Notes under the pieces: generated by a model
The model's input: the letters and a program-made list of their open reading frames with translations, nothing else
Database searches by the model: none
Told to the model about the DNA's origin: nothing
Made by a program: the position numbers and the translations under genes
NCBI GenBank assembly: GCA_035551355.1
Contig: DASZNF010000046.1
Coordinates: 1-28,732, forward strand
Origin: DATATV01 sp035551355
GTDB lineage: Bacteria > Actinomycetota > Actinomycetes > Mycobacteriales > Pseudonocardiaceae
Direction of reading: 5' to 3'
Length of the DNA stretch: 28,732 nt
Part shown: positions 14,849 through 22,086 of the stretch, piece by piece
Layout: every line of letters starts with the position of its first letter
Numbering within the stretch: position 1 is the stretch's first letter

Positions 14849-15448
14849 GTGACGACCGATCCGGGACGCTCCTCCTCGCGCTGGTGGCTGGCGCCGCTCA
14901 TCGGCCTGATCGTGCTGTTCACCGCCGGGGCCGGGCTGGCCGCGCGGTCGATCTACCACCAGTCCTCGACCACCACCGCCACCAGTTCGGGCACCAGCTC
15001 GGCGCCTCCCACGTCCACCTCGGTCCCGCCGGGCAGCACCCAGGTGCAGCTGTCCGCGGACGTGACCCAGTACCCGCTGGGCAACACGGTTCGCCAGCTG
15101 TTGCAGACCTACTTCGACGCGACGAACGACAAGAACTACCAGCAGTGGACCTCGGTGGCGACCGAGGCGCGCATCGTGCAGACGCCGAGGACGACCTGGC
15201 TGAGCGGGCTGAAGACCACGCACGACAGCGATATCACGGTGTACCGGATCGACGTGGCGCCGCAGAACGGCCTGCGCGTGCTGCTGGCCTTCACCAGCAC
15301 CCAGGACATCAAGGACGCGCCGGACTACGCCCCGTACAAGTGCATCAACTGGTCCGTGGTGTGGCCGCTGAGCCTGGAGAACAACCAGTGGAAGCTGGAC
15401 GCCGGGTCGGCCGGAAAGACGCCCGCGTTCAGCGCCTGCCCGTCATGA
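14849..15448 (+). CDS. Membrane-anchored extracellular protein, unknown function
   Basis: 199 residues. A short cytoplasmic segment (TTDPGRSSSRWW), a transmembrane helix at about 14-34 (LAPLIGLIVLFTAGAGLAA), a Ser/Thr/Pro linker (about 40-65), then a secreted domain of about 130 residues with TVRQLLQTYFDATNDKNYQQWTS. The domain resembles the NTF2-like ectodomains common in actinobacterial membrane proteins, with a helix, a polar loop and beta strands. Two Cys (YKCINWSV, FSACPS) could form a disulfide. GTG 14849 is 19 bases after the DUF3145 stop and lacks a strong ribosome site. No named family recognised. Confidence 0.8.
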   Translation: MTTDPGRSSSRWWLAPLIGLIVLFTAGAGLAARSIYHQSSTTTATSSGTSSAPPTSTSVPPGSTQVQLSADVTQYPLGNTVRQLLQTYFDATNDKNYQQWTSVATEARIVQTPRTTWLSGLKTTHDSDITVYRIDVAPQNGLRVLLAFTSTQDIKDAPDYAPYKCINWSVVWPLSLENNQWKLDAGSAGKTPAFSACPS

Positions 15449-15462
15449 CCGTGGGCAGGCGC
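15432..15462. terminator. Bidirectional terminator hairpin
   Basis: GCGCCTGCCC (15432-15441) and GGGCAGGCGC (15453-15462) form a perfect 10-base-pair stem whose loop contains the stop codon of the upstream + strand gene. It lies 16 bases from the converging fabF stop. Confidence 0.7.
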
Positions 15463-15478
15463 CGAACGCGGTGGGCAA

Positions 15479-16708
15479 TCAGCTGGCGGTGAACACCAGG
15501 GCCACGTTGTGGCCGCCGAACCCGAACGAGTCGTTCACCGCCGCGGTCAGCTCGACCTTGCGCGGTTCGCCGGAGACCACGTCCAGCGACACCCCCGGGT
15601 CGAGGTTCTCCAGGTTCGCGGTGGGCGGAACCACACCCTCGCGCACGGACAGCACCGTGGCGATGGCCTCGATCGCGCCGGACGCGCCCAGGGTGTGTCC
15701 CAGCGAGCCCTTCGGCGCGGTGAGCACCGGGTGGTCGCCGATGGCCTTGCGCACCACCACGGTCTCCGGCACGTCGCCCACCGGGGTGGAGGTGGCATGC
15801 GCGTTGACGTGCCCGACATCCTTGGGGTCGACCCCGGCGTTGCGCAGGGCCATGGTGATGGCCCGGGCCTGCGCGGTGCCCTCCGGATCGGGCGCGGTGA
15901 TGTGGTAGGCGTCGGAGCTGGTGCCACCGCCGGCGAACCGGGCGTAGATCGTCGCGCCGCGCGCGGCGGCGTGCTCGGCCCGCTCCAGCACCAGGATCCC
16001 GGCGCCCTCGCCGAGCACGAACCCGTCCCGGCCGGTGTCCCACGGCCGGGAGGCGCGCGCGGGCTCGTCGTTGCGCGTGCTCATGGTGCGCGCCTGGGTG
16101 AATCCGGCCATGGTGATCGCCGCGATGGACGCCTCGGCGCCGCCGGCCACCACCACGTCGGCCTCGCCCGCGCGCAGCATCCGCCAGGCCCACACCAGGG
16201 CCTCGGCACCGGACGCGCAGGCCGACACCGGGGCGTGCACTCCGGCGCGGGCCTTGAGCGCCAGACCGACGTGTGCGGCCGGGCCGTTGGGCATCAGCAT
16301 CGGCACGGTCAGCGGCGACACCTTGCGCAGGCCCGCCGTCTCCAGCAGGTCGTCCTGCGACAGCAGGGTGAGCACCCCGCCGATGCCGGTGCCGATGACC
16401 ACGCCGAGCCGTTCCGGGTCGACCGCGTCGTCCAGTTTGGCGTCCTCCCACGCCTGCCGGGCGGCCACCAGCGCCACCTGTTCGCAGCGGTCCAGCCGCC
16501 GGGCTTCCACCCTGGGCAGCACGTCCGTCGGCTCGACGGCGAGCGGGGCGCCGATCTTGACCGGAAGCTCGTACTTCTCGATCCAGTCGTAGCCCAGTAT
16601 CCGCACGCCACTGCGCCCGGCGAGTAGTCCGTCCCAGGTGGACGCGACGTCCCCGCCCAGCGGGGTCGTCGCGCCCAACCCGGTGACGACGATGTCGTTA
16701 CCGCTCAT
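15479..16708 (-). CDS. fabF: Beta-ketoacyl-ACP synthase II (FabF/KasA type)
   Basis: Elongates acyl-ACP with malonyl-ACP in type II fatty acid synthesis. 409 residues, the usual length. The thiolase-fold Cys-His-His triad is visible: Cys164 in VSACASGAEAL, His in NAHATSTPVGD, and His in SLGHTLGASG, with the terminal FGFGGHNVALVF loop. ATG 16708 has GGAGA 5 bases upstream. It is the last gene of the fabD-fabH-acpP-fabF operon and the only KAS II here, whereas Mycobacterium has tandem kasA and kasB. A terminator hairpin follows. Confidence 0.97.
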   Translation of the reverse strand: MSGNDIVVTGLGATTPLGGDVASTWDGLLAGRSGVRILGYDWIEKYELPVKIGAPLAVEPTDVLPRVEARRLDRCEQVALVAARQAWEDAKLDDAVDPERLGVVIGTGIGGVLTLLSQDDLLETAGLRKVSPLTVPMLMPNGPAAHVGLALKARAGVHAPVSACASGAEALVWAWRMLRAGEADVVVAGGAEASIAAITMAGFTQARTMSTRNDEPARASRPWDTGRDGFVLGEGAGILVLERAEHAAARGATIYARFAGGGTSSDAYHITAPDPEGTAQARAITMALRNAGVDPKDVGHVNAHATSTPVGDVPETVVVRKAIGDHPVLTAPKGSLGHTLGASGAIEAIATVLSVREGVVPPTANLENLDPGVSLDVVSGEPRKVELTAAVNDSFGFGGHNVALVFTAS

Positions 16709-16765
16709 GTCGTCTCCGCGATCAGGTGAGGCCGGTGCCGACCTCAGAAAGCTGAATATCTTCGG

Positions 16766-17005
16766 TCAGGACTTGTTCGACGTGATGTAGTTCACCGCGT
16801 CGCCAACGGTCTTGAGGTTGGCCAGCTCGTCGTCCGGGATCTTGACGCCGAACTTGTCCTCGGCCTGGACGGCGATCTCGACCATGGACAGCGAGTCGAT
16901 GTCCAGGTCGTCCACGAAGGACTTGTCCGCGGTCACGTCCGCGGCCGGCACACCGGCGATCTCCTCGACGATGTCGCCCAGTTCCTTCAGGATGTCGTCA
17001 GCCAC
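16766..17005 (-). CDS. acpP: Acyl carrier protein
   Basis: 79 residues, acidic and helical; carries the growing acyl chain as a phosphopantetheine thioester. The attachment site is Ser38 in DLDIDSLSMVE. Helix 1 is DDILKELGDIVEEIAGV, and helices 3/4 are DELANLKTVGDAVNYI. GTG 17005 is chosen because GGAAGGA lies 6 bases upstream; a start at 17020 would add five residues over that ribosome site. It is 45 bases from the fabH stop and 57 from the fabF start, in the same operon. Confidence 0.97.
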   Translation of the reverse strand: MADDILKELGDIVEEIAGVPAADVTADKSFVDDLDIDSLSMVEIAVQAEDKFGVKIPDDELANLKTVGDAVNYITSNKS

Positions 17006-17049
17006 TGTCTTTCCTTCCAATGGGGGGATGGTGGTGAATGCGTTCCCGG

Positions 17050-18036
17050 TTACGGACTGAGCACGACCTGAGCGGCGTAGGACAGTCCGGCCCCGAACCC
17101 GACGAACAGCAGTACATCACCACGGCGCACCCGGCCCGCCGCCCGCATGTGATCCAGGGCCATCGGGATGGATGCCGACGAGGTGTTGCCCGAGTAGGTG
17201 ATGTCGTCGGCAACTTCCAGATCCGGCCGCGCGCCCGCCGAGATCAGCTTCTTGGCGATCGAGTTGACGATCCGGAGGTTGGCCTGATGGGGGATGAGCA
17301 CGTCCACATCGGAGGCCTTGAGCCCGGCCAGTTCCAGCGCGCGCATCGCCACCGGCGCGACCTGGGTGGTGGCCCAGCGGAACACCGACTGGCCCTCCTG
17401 GTAGATGTACTTCTTCTCGCGCATGTAGATCATGTCGGCCAGATCGCCTGCGCTGCCCCAGGAGATCGGGCCGATGCCGGCCTCCTCGGCCGGACCGACC
17501 ACGGCCGCGCCCGCGCCGTCGGCGAAGATGATCGCGTTGGCCCGGTCGACCGGGTCCACCCAGTCCTGGAAGCGCTCCGCGCCGACCACCAGCACTCGCT
17601 TGGCCGACCCGGCCTTGACCAGGTCCGATGCGGTGCCCAGGGCGTAGCAGAAGCCGGCGCAGGCGGCGTTGAGGTCGAACGCGCCGCCACCCTTGACGCC
17701 CACCCTGTCGGCCACGGTGGCCGCGGCGTTGGGGATCTGGTTGGGCATGGTGCAGGTTGCCACGATGACGGTGTCCACATCGGACGGTTTGAGTCCGGCG
17801 TCGGCGATCGCCCGGCGGCCGGCGACGATGGCCATGTCGACCACCTGCTCGTCCGGCTGGGCCTTGCGCCGCTCGACGATGCCGACCCGCTCGCGGATCC
17901 ACTCGTCGTTGGTGTCCATCACCTTGGACAGGTCGTCGTTGGTCACGACCTGATCGGGCTGGTAGCTGCCGGTACCCAGAATCCGGCTGCCCGCAACGGT
18001 TTCGCTGGCCCGCAGCTCCACATTCCTGGTGCTCAT
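17050..18036 (-). CDS. fabH: Beta-ketoacyl-ACP synthase III (FabH)
   Basis: Starts fatty acid chains by condensing an acyl-CoA primer with malonyl-ACP; in actinobacteria it often uses branched primers. 328 residues. The catalytic triad is Cys126 in LNAACAGFCYAL, His in LIPHQANLRI, and Asn in SGNTSSASIP. ATG 18036 lies 1 base after the fabD stop (TGACATG), so translation is coupled. Its presence inside the cluster matches the Streptomyces arrangement; in Mycobacterium fabH lies elsewhere. Confidence 0.97.
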   Translation of the reverse strand: MSTRNVELRASETVAGSRILGTGSYQPDQVVTNDDLSKVMDTNDEWIRERVGIVERRKAQPDEQVVDMAIVAGRRAIADAGLKPSDVDTVIVATCTMPNQIPNAAATVADRVGVKGGGAFDLNAACAGFCYALGTASDLVKAGSAKRVLVVGAERFQDWVDPVDRANAIIFADGAGAAVVGPAEEAGIGPISWGSAGDLADMIYMREKKYIYQEGQSVFRWATTQVAPVAMRALELAGLKASDVDVLIPHQANLRIVNSIAKKLISAGARPDLEVADDITYSGNTSSASIPMALDHMRAAGRVRRGDVLLFVGFGAGLSYAAQVVLSP

Positions 18037-18037
18037 G

Positions 18038-18982
18038 TCAGTGCCCACTCTCGTGCTCGGCGACGAAGTCGGCGAGTTTGTCCAGGTCGCCGGGGGTGCG
18101 CAGGTTCAGCGTCGCGGTGCCCTTGAGCTCCCGCTTCACCAGTCCGGTCAGCGCGCCCGCCGGGGTCAACTCGATCACTGCGCGCACGCCCCGTTCCCGC
18201 AGCGTGGCCAGGCACAGGTCCCAGCGCACCGGCCGGGTCACCTGCGCGATCAGCCGCAGCAGTTCCTCCGCGCCGGTCTCGACGACGGTGCCGTCGGCAT
18301 TGGACAGCAGCGGCCGGGTCGGGTCGGCCACCGCGAGGTCGGCCGCCTTGGCCCGCAACGCTTCCTCGGCCGGCGCCATGTACCGGGTGTGGAACGCCCC
18401 GGCCACCTTCAGCGCGATCACCTTGGTCACCCCGGGGCGGTCCTCGGTGGCCATCAGCTTGTCCAGCGCGGCCTGCGAGCCGGCGGCCACGATCTGCCCG
18501 GCACCGTTCATGTTGGCCGGGGTGAGTTCCATGGAGTCCAGCCAGGCCACCACCTCGTCCGGGTCGCCGCCCATCACCGCGGCCATCCCGGTCGGCTCCA
18601 GCGCGCACGCGGCGGCCATTTCCCGGCCGCGCACCGCGGCCAGCGACACCGCGTTGTCCGGGCTGAACACTCCGGCGATCGCGGCCGCGGCCAGTTCGCC
18701 GATGGAGTGCCCGGCCACCGGGCTGGTGTCGGGCAGCGAGACCCGCTTGGCCAGTTCGGAGTAGACGATCAGGCTGGTGGCCACGATCAGCGGCTGGGTG
18801 ACGGCGGTGTCCTGGATTTCCTCGGCGTCCGCGGTGCTGCCCAGCCGGGCCAGGTCCAGTCCGATCTGCTCGGACCAGCCGGCCAGCCGTTCGGGCACTC
18901 CGTCCAGTTCGAGCCAGGGACTGAGCATGCCGGGCTTCTGGGCGCCCTGCCCGGGCGCGAGGATCGCCATCACATCCAACAC
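18038..18982 (-). CDS. fabD: Malonyl-CoA:ACP transacylase (FabD)
   Basis: Loads malonyl groups onto ACP. 314 residues from GTG 18982: oxyanion loop LAPGQGAQKPGM, nucleophile Ser93 in VAGHSIGELAAA, conserved Arg in AAVRGREMAAAC, His in VAGAFHTRYM. GTG 18982 is preferred because GGAGG sits 9 bases upstream; ATG 18970, four codons in, is the other candidate and would match more homologues at the N-terminus. First gene of the FAS II operon, whose promoter lies in the gap to fasR. Confidence 0.96.
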   Translation of the reverse strand: MLDVMAILAPGQGAQKPGMLSPWLELDGVPERLAGWSEQIGLDLARLGSTADAEEIQDTAVTQPLIVATSLIVYSELAKRVSLPDTSPVAGHSIGELAAAAIAGVFSPDNAVSLAAVRGREMAAACALEPTGMAAVMGGDPDEVVAWLDSMELTPANMNGAGQIVAAGSQAALDKLMATEDRPGVTKVIALKVAGAFHTRYMAPAEEALRAKAADLAVADPTRPLLSNADGTVVETGAEELLRLIAQVTRPVRWDLCLATLRERGVRAVIELTPAGALTGLVKRELKGTATLNLRTPGDLDKLADFVAEHESGH

Positions 18983-19131
18983 TGAACACGGCCTCCGGGC
19001 ACTGTGGGGATGCCGCCGATCACCAAGTCGGTGCGGCGGATTTGTAGGGTCTCGACAATAGTTACCGGTCGATCACGCGTCCGCGGCCGAAAATGTTGTT
19101 GGTCACACCCGGTTGGGCCACTACCGGCGAG
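18983..19131 (-). promoter_or_regulatory. fabD operon promoter region with inverted repeat
   Basis: The 149-base gap between fasR and fabD must hold the operon promoter. CCGCCG (19013-19018) and CGGCGG (19034-19039) form an inverted repeat about 30-57 bases before the fabD start. Weak -10 candidates on the minus strand include TACAAA; no -35 is convincing. In Streptomyces FasR activates this promoter, so a FasR site is expected here, but I cannot point to it. Confidence 0.45.
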
Positions 19132-20349
19132 TCACCAGAGACCGCGCGCCCTGGCCAGCCGGCCCACCGCGAGTGCGGTGCGCAACACGAGCGCGTCCCG
19201 CGGATCGTGCGGATTGCGCCCGGTGAGCTCGGTGACCCGCTTGAGCCGGTAGCGCACGGTGTTGGCGTGCACGTACAACTGGCGGGCGCAGGCCTCCAGC
19301 GTGCCGCCGCTCTCCAGGAACGCGTCCACCGTCTCCAGCAGCGCGCCGCCCGAGTCGGCCAGCGGCCGGGCGATCTGCTCGACCAGCTGCAGCTCGGCCT
19401 CGGGATCGCCGGTCAGCGCCCGCTCGGGCAGCAGATCGGCCGAGCGCACCGGCCGGGGCGCGCCGGGCCAGCCGACCACCGCGCGCAACCCGGACAACGC
19501 CTCGGACGCGCTGCGATGCGCCTCGCCCAGATCCGACACCGTCGGCCCGGCCACCACCGGCCCCGCTCCGAACGCGTCGGTGATCTTGGCCAACGCCTGC
19601 TCGTCGCCCGGCCGGTCGGTCGGCCCGCCCAGCACCACCACCAGCCGGGACCCCTGCACCGACAACAGCACCGAGCGGCCCACCCGGGTGGCCCGGCTGC
19701 GCACCCCGTAGACCACGGTCGGCGGATCGGTGTTGTTCGGCGGCCCGACCAGCACGGTGGCCTCGGTGGCCGGTTCCCAGCCCAACGCGGAAGCCCGGGA
19801 CAACAGCGACTCCTCGGCGTCACCACGGACGATCCCGTCCACCACCAGCGCCTCCAGCCGGGCGTCCCAGGCCCCGCGGGCCTCGGCCGCGGCGGCATAG
19901 GCGGTGGCCGCGGTGAACGCGATCTCCCGGCCGTAACGCAGAATCGCCTCGGTGAGCACGGCCCGCTCCTCGGCGTTCGCGGCCAGCGTGGGCACCCGCT
20001 GCTCGAACACCTCCAGCGCCAGCCGGACCAGTTCCACGGTGTGTCGCAGGCTGATCTGCCGGGACAGGTCGCGCGGCGCGGCCCGGAAGGCGTCCGCGGA
20101 CAACCGGAACGCGGTCTGCGGATCGTGGAACCATTCGACGAACCCGGCCACCCCGGTCTGTGCGATGAGCAGCACGCTGGCCCGCTGATCGGCCGGCATC
20201 CGGGCGAACCAGGGCAACTGGGTTTCCATCGCCGACACGGTCAATCCGGCCAGCTCACCCGACGACTGCTGGATGGCCCGCAGCGTGCCCGCCGAAACTC
20301 CCGATCCGCCCGAATCCGGGTGCGGATCCTCGCTGCTCGCCGCGGTCAT
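19132..20349 (-). CDS. fasR: PucR/CdaR-type regulator of fatty acid synthesis (FasR)
   Basis: 405 residues. The C-terminal PucR helix-turn-helix (about 350-380) is clear: FLESGGTLEACARQLYVHANTVRYRLKRVTELTGRNP. The N-terminal and central parts are regulatory, including a GGDEF-like-fold CdaR segment (VGRSVLLSVQGSRLVVVLGG). Its place immediately upstream of fabD identifies it with Streptomyces FasR (SCO2386), which activates the fab operon, and with Mycobacterium Rv2242. ATG 20349 has only a weak ribosome site (GTGGGCG). It lies 24 bases after the serine-hydrolase stop and may be cotranscribed with it. Confidence 0.93.
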   Translation of the reverse strand: MTAASSEDPHPDSGGSGVSAGTLRAIQQSSGELAGLTVSAMETQLPWFARMPADQRASVLLIAQTGVAGFVEWFHDPQTAFRLSADAFRAAPRDLSRQISLRHTVELVRLALEVFEQRVPTLAANAEERAVLTEAILRYGREIAFTAATAYAAAAEARGAWDARLEALVVDGIVRGDAEESLLSRASALGWEPATEATVLVGPPNNTDPPTVVYGVRSRATRVGRSVLLSVQGSRLVVVLGGPTDRPGDEQALAKITDAFGAGPVVAGPTVSDLGEAHRSASEALSGLRAVVGWPGAPRPVRSADLLPERALTGDPEAELQLVEQIARPLADSGGALLETVDAFLESGGTLEACARQLYVHANTVRYRLKRVTELTGRNPHDPRDALVLRTALAVGRLARARGLW

Positions 20350-20366
20350 GCGCCCACGATGCCACG

Positions 20367-20391
20367 CCGGACGTCAGTCGGTGGCGTCCGG
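20367..20391 (-). terminator. Short hairpin between serine hydrolase and fasR
   Basis: CCGGACG (20367-20373) and CGTCCGG (20385-20391) can pair around an 11-base loop that holds the hydrolase stop codon. It could lower read-through into fasR; with 7 base pairs and no T-tract it is a weak case. Confidence 0.3.
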
Positions 20392-21390
20392 GCCCAATGC
20401 CTTGAGCAGCACCGCGGTCGCCTGATCCACGTCCTGGCGCCCCGCGGCGTAGTCGGCGTCCGACCCCGACCCGGATTGTTCGGACAACAACGCCACCACG
20501 ACATCATCACCGCTGTCCACGATCCCGGTGGTGTGCAACATGACCTGATCGTTGAACTCCATCCAGCCCTGCTTGGCCTTGGTGTCGCCGTTGCGGGTGG
20601 ACCCCAGCAGCCCGAACGACTGGTCGAACCCATCCGAGCCGTCAGGTGCCGCGTTGTTCAGATCGGTGAGAATCAGTTGCCGGTCGGCCGTGTTCAGCGA
20701 GGTCAACATGTACTGGTAGACGGCAAGAACGTCCCGAGCGGAGATCAACGTCTCCCCCCACTCGCCGGTTTCGTTGATGTCGTCGGGCACATCGGTGTCC
20801 TGCAGGTGGGCCAGCGCGGTCAGCTGGGCGATGGCCTGCGGCCCGTCGTAGCTCTCCCACAACGCGTCCATGGCGTTGTCGTCGGACTGGGTGAGCGCGA
20901 GATGGATGTTGCCCAGATCGCCGGAGGAGAGCGTGATCGCCCCACTCTCCTGCTGGTGGAACAGATCGGTGATCAGAAAAAGCTTGAGCACCGAAGCCGA
21001 GTAGAACTGCGTCGTCCCCTCGTTGCCGAGCGTCTCCTGCCCACTGTCCCGGTCCAGCACCCCCACCCCGAACTGCGCTCCGTCGTTGAGCTGATCGACC
21101 GCGTTGACGGCGGCCTGCGCCGCGCCCGGCGCCAACGGATCCCCAGCGGAGTCCCCGGGGGAGGACGAGGAATCCGAACTGGACGCGGACCCAGGAGTTG
21201 TCGCCACCGCCGCGTTACTGGTGCCGACCGGCGACGGCGACCCACTGAGCTTGCGCATGTCCCCCATGGCCACCGCCCCCATGCCGATCACGAGCAATAC
21301 CGCGATGGCCAACGGAATCACGGTGAACCACGGATCCCGCTTCTTGCTCCGCTGAGCTCCACGCCCGCGGTAGCCCGCACCCTTGCTCAC
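20374..21390 (-). CDS. Membrane-anchored beta-lactamase-fold serine hydrolase
   Basis: 338 residues. A basic N-terminus (RGRGAQRSKKRD), one membrane helix at about 21-43 (WFTVIPLAIAVLLVIGMGAVAMG), a long Ser/Gly/Pro linker, then an extracellular serine-hydrolase domain from about 95. Active-site motifs: SxxK as Ser133-Val-Leu-Lys136 (YSASVLKLF), SDDN at 169-172 as the SxN equivalent, and KQGW near the C-terminus as the KTG equivalent. The fold is that of class A beta-lactamases and DD-peptidases. The missing omega-loop ExxLN signature and the KQG variant make a housekeeping peptidoglycan or ester hydrolase more likely than a resistance enzyme. GTG 21390 has no clear ribosome site. It sits directly upstream of fasR. 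Confidence 0.88.
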   Translation of the reverse strand: MSKGAGYRGRGAQRSKKRDPWFTVIPLAIAVLLVIGMGAVAMGDMRKLSGSPSPVGTSNAAVATTPGSASSSDSSSSPGDSAGDPLAPGAAQAAVNAVDQLNDGAQFGVGVLDRDSGQETLGNEGTTQFYSASVLKLFLITDLFHQQESGAITLSSGDLGNIHLALTQSDDNAMDALWESYDGPQAIAQLTALAHLQDTDVPDDINETGEWGETLISARDVLAVYQYMLTSLNTADRQLILTDLNNAAPDGSDGFDQSFGLLGSTRNGDTKAKQGWMEFNDQVMLHTTGIVDSGDDVVVALLSEQSGSGSDADYAAGRQDVDQATAVLLKALGPDATD

Positions 21391-21597
21391 TCACTGAGGA
21401 CGCCTGACCAGGACCCATTAGTTGCCGGAACCCTCAACCCTTAAGCATTCTCCCAGCAAACGAACAGCGCACCCACATCAGTCCGGCGTTATAGCCCGCA
21501 AGTCCCTTTCGTCCACCCACAACACGGCACGGCAACACGACGCAACACAGCGCTTACCAGGCCAGAAGGCAAAGGAAATGCAAAGAAAAACACGATC

Positions 21598-21635
21598 GAA
21601 AAGAAACGAGGCTGGTAGGAAAAACGTAACCAGCC
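21598..21635 (-). terminator. Intrinsic-terminator-like hairpin with T-rich tail (minus strand)
   Basis: GGCTGGT (21610-21616) and ACCAGCC (21629-21635) form a perfect 7-base-pair stem with a 12-base loop. Read on the minus strand it is followed by TCGTTTCTTTTC, an unusual T-rich run for this genome. No gene lies upstream on that strand, so it would end either a small RNA or an attenuated leader. Confidence 0.5.
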
Positions 21636-21750
21636 AGAAGAAAGAAGGAGCCAGCACGGCGGGGGTTGGGGCTCGGCCCACCCAAAAATAATGGAGGACG
21701 AGGTAAGCGGCGAAGCGCCGAAGGTGCGAGCAAACAACCCCGACGAGGAC

Positions 21751-21789
21751 GGCCGCTCGGCGACGACGTGGCACGATCGCCGAGCGGCC
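21751..21789. repeat. Perfect 13-base-pair inverted repeat
   Basis: GGCCGCTCGGCGA (21751-21763) and TCGCCGAGCGGCC (21777-21789) flank a 13-base loop. The stem is very stable. It could be part of the candidate minus-strand RNA or a transcription barrier isolating the riboswitch promoter; neither flank is strongly T-rich. Confidence 0.7.
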
Positions 21790-21854
21790 TTCTCCCCGGT
21801 CCCCACCGGTAATTCCACTCTGGAGGGAGTTGTCCTCGAGCGCTAGTCGAGTTC

Positions 21855-21883
21855 CCGATAATCCCCCGTTTGGGGATTGTCCA
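21855..21883 (-). promoter_or_regulatory. Candidate minus-strand promoter overlapping an inverted repeat
   Basis: TGGACA (21883-21878, minus) and TATCGG (21860-21855) are separated by 17 bases. The spacer is almost wholly an inverted repeat, AATCCCC (21860-21866) and GGGGATT (21872-21878), which could be an operator. It would drive transcription leftward. Confidence 0.35.
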
Positions 21884-21886
21884 GGT

Positions 21887-21916
21887 TTGGTTCGTCACAC
21901 TCTGGTGTCGGAATAT
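21887..21916 (+). promoter_or_regulatory. Candidate promoter for the riboswitch-ribM transcript
   Basis: TTGGTT (21887-21892) and GAATAT (21911-21916) are 18 bases apart, placing transcription start near 21923, about 24 bases before the first riboswitch stem. Its -35 is next to the candidate leftward promoter, so the two would be back to back. Confidence 0.4.
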
Positions 21917-21946
21917 TCCCCCAGTCGTGGGAGTTTGCGAGAGAGT

Positions 21947-22072
21947 CGTGTGCTCCGGGGTCAGTGCGAATCTGAACCGGCGGTGACAGCCCGCGAGCCG
22001 GCCACTGGTTGGCCGGCCGACCCGGTGGGATTCCGGGGCCGACGGTGACAGTCCGGATGGGAGGAGCACGCG
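21947..22072 (+). promoter_or_regulatory. FMN riboswitch (RFN element)
   Basis: The leader carries RFN hallmarks in order: GCTCCGGGGTC, GAACCGGCGGTGACAGCCCGCGA, a variable stem (GCCGGCCA at 21997-22004 pairing with TGGCCGGC at 22010-22017), GACCCGGTGGGATTCCGG, then CCGACGGTGACAGTCCGGAT and GGGAGGAGCACG. Closing stem P1 pairs 21947-21956 with 22063-22072. The aptamer ends directly against the ribosome site (AAGGA, 22075-22079) of the transporter gene, so FMN binding most likely controls translation initiation; no separate terminator stem is seen between aptamer and gene. Confidence 0.95.
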
Positions 22073-22086
22073 GGAAGGACTGTGCG

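Larger units (their letters stand above)
21598..21848 (-). ncRNA. Candidate small RNA or attenuator leader upstream of the serine hydrolase
   Basis: The gap 21391-21886 has no credible protein. On the minus strand a promoter-like pair (TGGACA, 17 bases, TATCGG at 21883-21855) would start a transcript near 21848. The transcript would contain a perfect 13-base-pair hairpin (21751-21789), a small CGGCG/CGCCG hairpin (21708-21720), and finish at the T-tailed hairpin near 21598, giving about 250 bases. Read-through would continue into the serine-hydrolase gene. It matches no RNA family I know. Everything here is structural inference. Confidence 0.35.

Noticed and set aside
20374..21390. Antibiotic-resistance class A beta-lactamase
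   Set aside because: SxxK and a KQG motif are present, but the omega-loop ExxLN is not seen and the protein is membrane-anchored next to fasR; a housekeeping serine hydrolase is more likely.
19093..21444. A 783-codon open frame on the + strand opposite fasR and the serine hydrolase
   Set aside because: It spans two genes and their gap in antisense, with low-complexity Arg/Gly/Pro composition; an artefact of GC bias.
21422..21691. An 89-codon + strand frame rich in Lys, Arg, Ser and Thr
   Set aside because: It lies in the A-rich gap; composition follows base content, there is no good ribosome site, and it overlaps the hairpin structures better explained as RNA.
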